18,428 nt of DNA, taken from positions 1 to 18,428 of the forward strand of contig JAKITE010000050.1 in assembly GCA_021648225.1 (NCBI GenBank), written 5' to 3'. Made by a program: the position numbers and the translations under genes. This document shows positions 15,646 through 18,428 of the stretch, piece by piece. Each line of letters opens with the position of its first letter. The first letter of the stretch is position 1. A model generated the notes under the pieces. The model searched no databases, was not told the DNA's origin, and worked only from the letters and a program-made list of their open reading frames with translations. This stretch comes from Paracoccaceae bacterium. Lineage in GTDB: Bacteria > Pseudomonadota > Alphaproteobacteria > Rhodobacterales > Rhodobacteraceae.

Positions 15646-15667
15646 ATCTGGCATCGAGAGGCAGAAA

Positions 15668-16033
15668 ATGAAACAAATTGTTGTTGATCTGGATAATACA
15701 ATCACCGTCCATTCCGACCGCGCTTATCCCGATATGCTGCCCAATCTGGAAGTGATCGCAATGTTGCGGGAATACCAAGCCAAAGGGTTTGGTATTGTCA
15801 TCAGCACCGCGCGAAATATGCGGACTTATGAACAGAATATCGGTAAAATTACCGCCAATACCGTGCCGGTGATTATTGACTGGCTGGACAAACACGATGT
15901 GCCTTATGACGAGATTAGAATAGGCAAACCATGGTGCGGCAAGGGCGGGTTTTATGTGGATGACAAATCCATCCGGCCTGATGAATTCGTAAAGCTAAGT
16001 TATGATGAAATACTGGAATTGATTGATGGATAA
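15668..16033 (+). CDS. HAD-superfamily phosphatase of the EcbF/BcbF capsule family
   Basis: The 121-residue protein is a capless HAD hydrolase. Motif I is DLDNT with Asp7, Asp9 and Thr11; motif II is VISTARN (44-50); GKPWCGKGGFYVDDKSIRP (86-104) holds the conserved Lys and the Asp98-Asp99 metal pair. Its length and this last motif fit the EcbF-BcbF capsule biosynthesis phosphatases of Pasteurella and similar loci. It presumably removes a phosphate from a small sugar or polyol phosphate in the cytoplasm; the substrate is unknown. It has a GAGAGG ribosome site 6 bases before the ATG and overlaps the next gene by 8 bases, so it heads a three-gene (or longer) operon for a surface polysaccharide. 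Confidence 0.88.
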   Translation: MKQIVVDLDNTITVHSDRAYPDMLPNLEVIAMLREYQAKGFGIVISTARNMRTYEQNIGKITANTVPVIIDWLDKHDVPYDEIRIGKPWCGKGGFYVDDKSIRPDEFVKLSYDEILELIDG

Positions 16034-17648
16034 GGCCGTTATCCCCACCGATCTGGTTATTTTTTCCGGCGCTTATATCGGCGATGAAATGGCGGCTGAA
16101 TTCGGGTTGATTCCGCCATCGTTTTTACCCTTGGGTGGCAAACGGTTGTTTGAACATCAGGTGCAATTATCCAGCGGGAAAACCTATCTTTCCCTGCCTG
16201 AAGACTTTGAAATTCCCAAGGTTGATAAAATGCGGCTTGCGGCGTTGGATGTTGAAATTGCCCGTGTTGCCAAAGGGTTAAGCCTGCGCGCATCGGCGCT
16301 TGCGGTGTTGTCTGAACTTGATTTACCCATGGGTGCCGAGGTTATTTTTGGGGATACGCTGGTGAACGGACCTTGCCCTGAATCGCCTGATCTTGTGTCT
16401 TTTCAAAACGATCCCGCGCATCATTTCTGGTCGTATTATTCGGGCGAAAACCCCGATGCGCCGTTTGTAGCGGGGTTTGGCGATGGCATTACCGACCGGC
16501 GCATTTTATGCGGGCATTTCCGGTTTAGCGATGTTGATTTGCTAAAGCAAAGCCTTGGTGATGCCAAAGATTTTGTGCAGGCACTGAACCTTTATGAACA
16601 GCAAAAGCCGTTCAAGAAATGCATGGTCGAAACCTGGTTTGATTTTGGCCATCTGTCGCTTTACCACCAGTCAAAACGCAATTTTGCGGTGGCGCGATCC
16701 TTTAATTCGATTGAATCCGATGGTAAATCGGTGCGGAAATCATCGGCCCAGACCAATAAAATAAGGGCCGAGGCCTATTGGTATGAAAACCTGCCCGCAG
16801 AGCTGAAATTACATGCCCCGCAATATCTGGGCCGTGATGATCAGGATTTTCTGTCGGGTTATCGCATGGAATATGTTTATCTGCCCTTGCTGAGCGACCT
16901 GTTTGTGTTTGGTAATCTGCCCGGGCATGTGTGGTTTCAAATTCTGGGCCGGTGTTTTGAATTTCTGGAAATTGCCAACGGGGAAAAACCGGCCAAAGGC
17001 ACGCCGGAAAGTGCGCCAGAATTTGCCAGTGAATTTTTTGATTTTATGTTTGTCAGCAAAACCCGGAACCGGCTGGATGAATTTACCGCGACGCGCAAAA
17101 TCGCGCCTGACACGGTTTTTACCCTTAATTCCGTAACCCTGCCGCCGCTTTCAAATCTTGTTGAAGCCCTGTTTCAAAATATCCGCCCGTCCGAGCCGCG
17201 CGATATTTCCTTTTTGCATGGTGATTTTTTCTTTGGCAATGCATTTTTCGATTTCCGATCCACGCGGGTTACGGTGATTGACCCGCGCGCTATGCTTGGT
17301 GATGGTGCGCCGGTGGTTTTTGGCGATATTCGCTATGATGTTGCCAAACTTTCGCACTCGGTTCTGGGGGCATATGACCATATTATCAATGGCCGCAGCC
17401 AGCTTGAAAAACACTCGGAATTTGATTGGGGTTTTATCGCCACCGATATTGATATGCCTGCTGGCATGGCCGAAATGGTGCTGAACACTGCCCAAAAATC
17501 CTTTGGCATTGATCGGGCTGAATTGCTGAGCATGACGGCGCTGTTATTCTTTTCCATGTTGCCTTTGCACAGCGATTCACCTCAACGCCAAGACCATCTT
17601 TTTGCCAATGGATTGCGGTTGGCGGCTGATGCACTGGGCCTGTCATGA
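16026..17648 (+). CDS. Fusion of a nucleotidyltransferase-like domain and an APH/choline-kinase-like domain
   Basis: This 540-residue protein has two parts. Residues 1 to about 230 resemble a sugar-phosphate nucleotidyltransferase (LVIFSGAYIGDEMAAEFG, then FLPLGGKRLFEHQ), but the usual catalytic Arg after the glycine loop and the Lys of the PK motif are absent (PPS instead), so transfer activity is doubtful. The second part (about 235-530) resembles aminoglycoside or choline kinases: an N-lobe with VRKSSAQTNKIRAEAYWY giving the ATP Lys and Glu, then His398-Gly-Asp400 with Asn405 (HGDFFFGN) and the metal Asp419 (VIDPRA). Kinase activity is therefore likely. The ATG at 16026 was chosen; the TTG at 16023 is also in frame. 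It overlaps the HAD gene by 8 bases and the next gene by ATGA. Kinase plus nucleotidyltransferase resembles the choline LicA/LicC logic, but the substrate is unknown. Confidence 0.8.
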   Translation: MDKAVIPTDLVIFSGAYIGDEMAAEFGLIPPSFLPLGGKRLFEHQVQLSSGKTYLSLPEDFEIPKVDKMRLAALDVEIARVAKGLSLRASALAVLSELDLPMGAEVIFGDTLVNGPCPESPDLVSFQNDPAHHFWSYYSGENPDAPFVAGFGDGITDRRILCGHFRFSDVDLLKQSLGDAKDFVQALNLYEQQKPFKKCMVETWFDFGHLSLYHQSKRNFAVARSFNSIESDGKSVRKSSAQTNKIRAEAYWYENLPAELKLHAPQYLGRDDQDFLSGYRMEYVYLPLLSDLFVFGNLPGHVWFQILGRCFEFLEIANGEKPAKGTPESAPEFASEFFDFMFVSKTRNRLDEFTATRKIAPDTVFTLNSVTLPPLSNLVEALFQNIRPSEPRDISFLHGDFFFGNAFFDFRSTRVTVIDPRAMLGDGAPVVFGDIRYDVAKLSHSVLGAYDHIINGRSQLEKHSEFDWGFIATDIDMPAGMAEMVLNTAQKSFGIDRAELLSMTALLFFSMLPLHSDSPQRQDHLFANGLRLAADALGLS

Positions 17649-18428
17649 ATTTCATTTTCCCGATGGGGGGGCTAAGCAGCCGGTTTAGCAAAGCCGGTTT
17701 TACGGTGCCGAAATTTCGGCTTGATGTGCATGGCCATAGCGTTTTTGAACATTCGGTGATCGGGTTTCACCGTTATTTTGCGGGTCATAATTTTATATTT
17801 GCATTTCGAGGCGGCAATGAAACGGCTGATTTTGTTATGGAAAAATGCCTAGGGCTGGGTATTCCAGCTGAAAATATCAAACTGGTCAGCCTTGAAAAGC
17901 TAACCAGCGGGCAGGCGGAAACCGGTCGTATTGCCATTGATGTTGCCAAAATTCCCGACACAGACCCGATTGTAATTTTTAACATTGATACCTTTCAGTC
18001 GGATTTTACCCTGCCGGAATTTCTGCGGGAGGATACGGTTGACGGCTATCTCGAGGTGTTCAAAGCCAGCGGTGATCATTGGTCTTTTATCGAGCCGGGG
18101 GATGGGGGAAGGGTGCTGCGGGTGACCGAAAAAATCCGTATTTCCGAATACTGTTCCAGCGGCTTATATCATTTTCGCAAAGCACAGGATTTTAACGCGG
18201 CTTTTGATAAAACCCTGCAAAAATCCGTAAAAGATTTACAAGGTGGCGAACGTTATGTGGCACCGCTTTATAATGATCTAATCGCCGGTTCCGGTGATAT
18301 CCGCTATCAGCTTGTGTCGCTTGATCAACTGACTTTTTGCGGCACGCCAGCGGAATATGCACAGGTTATTAATGCCCCCGCGCCGCCGACCACAGGGCTG
18401 TTACAGGCATTGCCTAAGGTTTTGTCAT
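17645..18428 (+). CDS. NTP-transferase-family protein, 3' end at or beyond the window edge
   Basis: The frame was translated by hand for 261 codons with no stop. It begins MNFIFPMGGLSSRFSKAGFT and carries intact nucleotidyltransferase signatures: the glycine loop with Arg13, Lys23 in VPKF, LTSGQAETG (86-94), and the metal Asp115 in FNIDTF. GLYHF and VAPLYNDLI near the end fit the acceptor-side part of this family. It should activate a phosphorylated sugar or polyol with a nucleotide. Similar proteins are often labelled glycosyltransferase family 2 or capsule biosynthesis. The start overlaps the previous stop by ATGA. The window stops after TCA T, so a TGA stop may follow at once (this would be another overlap), but that cannot be seen. 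Confidence 0.82.
   Translation, partial: MNFIFPMGGLSSRFSKAGFTVPKFRLDVHGHSVFEHSVIGFHRYFAGHNFIFAFRGGNETADFVMEKCLGLGIPAENIKLVSLEKLTSGQAETGRIAIDVAKIPDTDPIVIFNIDTFQSDFTLPEFLREDTVDGYLEVFKASGDHWSFIEPGDGGRVLRVTEKIRISEYCSSGLYHFRKAQDFNAAFDKTLQKSVKDLQGGERYVAPLYNDLIAGSGDIRYQLVSLDQLTFCGTPAEYAQVINAPAPPTTGLLQALPKVLS

Larger units (their letters stand above)
15481..15667. promoter_or_regulatory. Divergent promoter region of the rhamnose and capsule-type operons
   Basis: These 187 AT-rich bases separate rfbC (-) from the HAD gene (+). They hold the rfbC ribosome site (AAGGAA, 15491-15486 on the - strand), a TATTAT candidate -10 for rfbC (15522-15517) and the HAD ribosome site GAGAGG (15656-15661), 6 bases before its ATG. 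Two inverted repeats, listed separately, lie on the HAD side. Shared control of both operons is an inference. Confidence 0.55.

Noticed and set aside
16700..17648. The kinase-like half as an antibiotic-resistance phosphotransferase.
   Set aside because: It is fused to a nucleotidyltransferase-like domain and sits in a capsule-type operon, so a biosynthetic role is far more likely.

Overview
The window looks like a chromosomal segment of an alphaproteobacterium, most likely Rhodobacterales (Roseobacter-type). The reasons are gene content and order: a DUF4159 protein next to a large membrane-anchored partner, a transaldolase-DUF484-xerC operon divergent from priA, and protein sequences close in style to that group. 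This assignment is by recognition, not by a search. No rRNA, tRNA, CRISPR array, transposase or phage gene was seen.

Left part (1-5115, + strand): three genes chained by 4-base ATGA overlaps. They encode the end of a DUF4159/BatA-type membrane protein (its N-terminus is outside the window), a 684-residue membrane protein with a von Willebrand-like stretch and a glutamine-amidotransferase-like fold, and an O6-alkylguanine-DNA alkyltransferase. The first two proteins contain no cysteine in about 1,550 residues. Next comes a gene-poor stretch (5116-6370) rich in inverted repeats, holding one small VOC/glyoxalase-fold gene on the - strand.

Middle part (6371-12038): a - strand operon tal - DUF484 - xerC (carbon metabolism, unknown, chromosome dimer resolution); priA (replication restart helicase) diverges from it and very likely starts at a TTG codon. 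A - strand PLP enzyme of the D-serine dehydratase/D-threonine aldolase family follows, with a perfect inverted repeat in its leader.

Right part (12169-18428): a surface-polysaccharide region. The - strand operon rfbC-rfbB-rfbD-rfbA encodes all four enzymes that turn glucose-1-phosphate into dTDP-L-rhamnose; every junction is an ATGA overlap. Divergent from it, across a 187-base region with two inverted repeats, is an overlapping + strand operon: a small HAD phosphatase of the EcbF/BcbF capsule family, a fusion of a nucleotidyltransferase-like domain lacking its usual catalytic Arg and Lys to an APH/choline-kinase-like domain, and a second nucleotidyltransferase with intact motifs. Kinase, nucleotidyltransferase and phosphatase together suggest a route to a nucleotide-activated building block for a capsule or LPS, with unknown substrate. 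This is the best candidate in the window for undescribed biochemistry.
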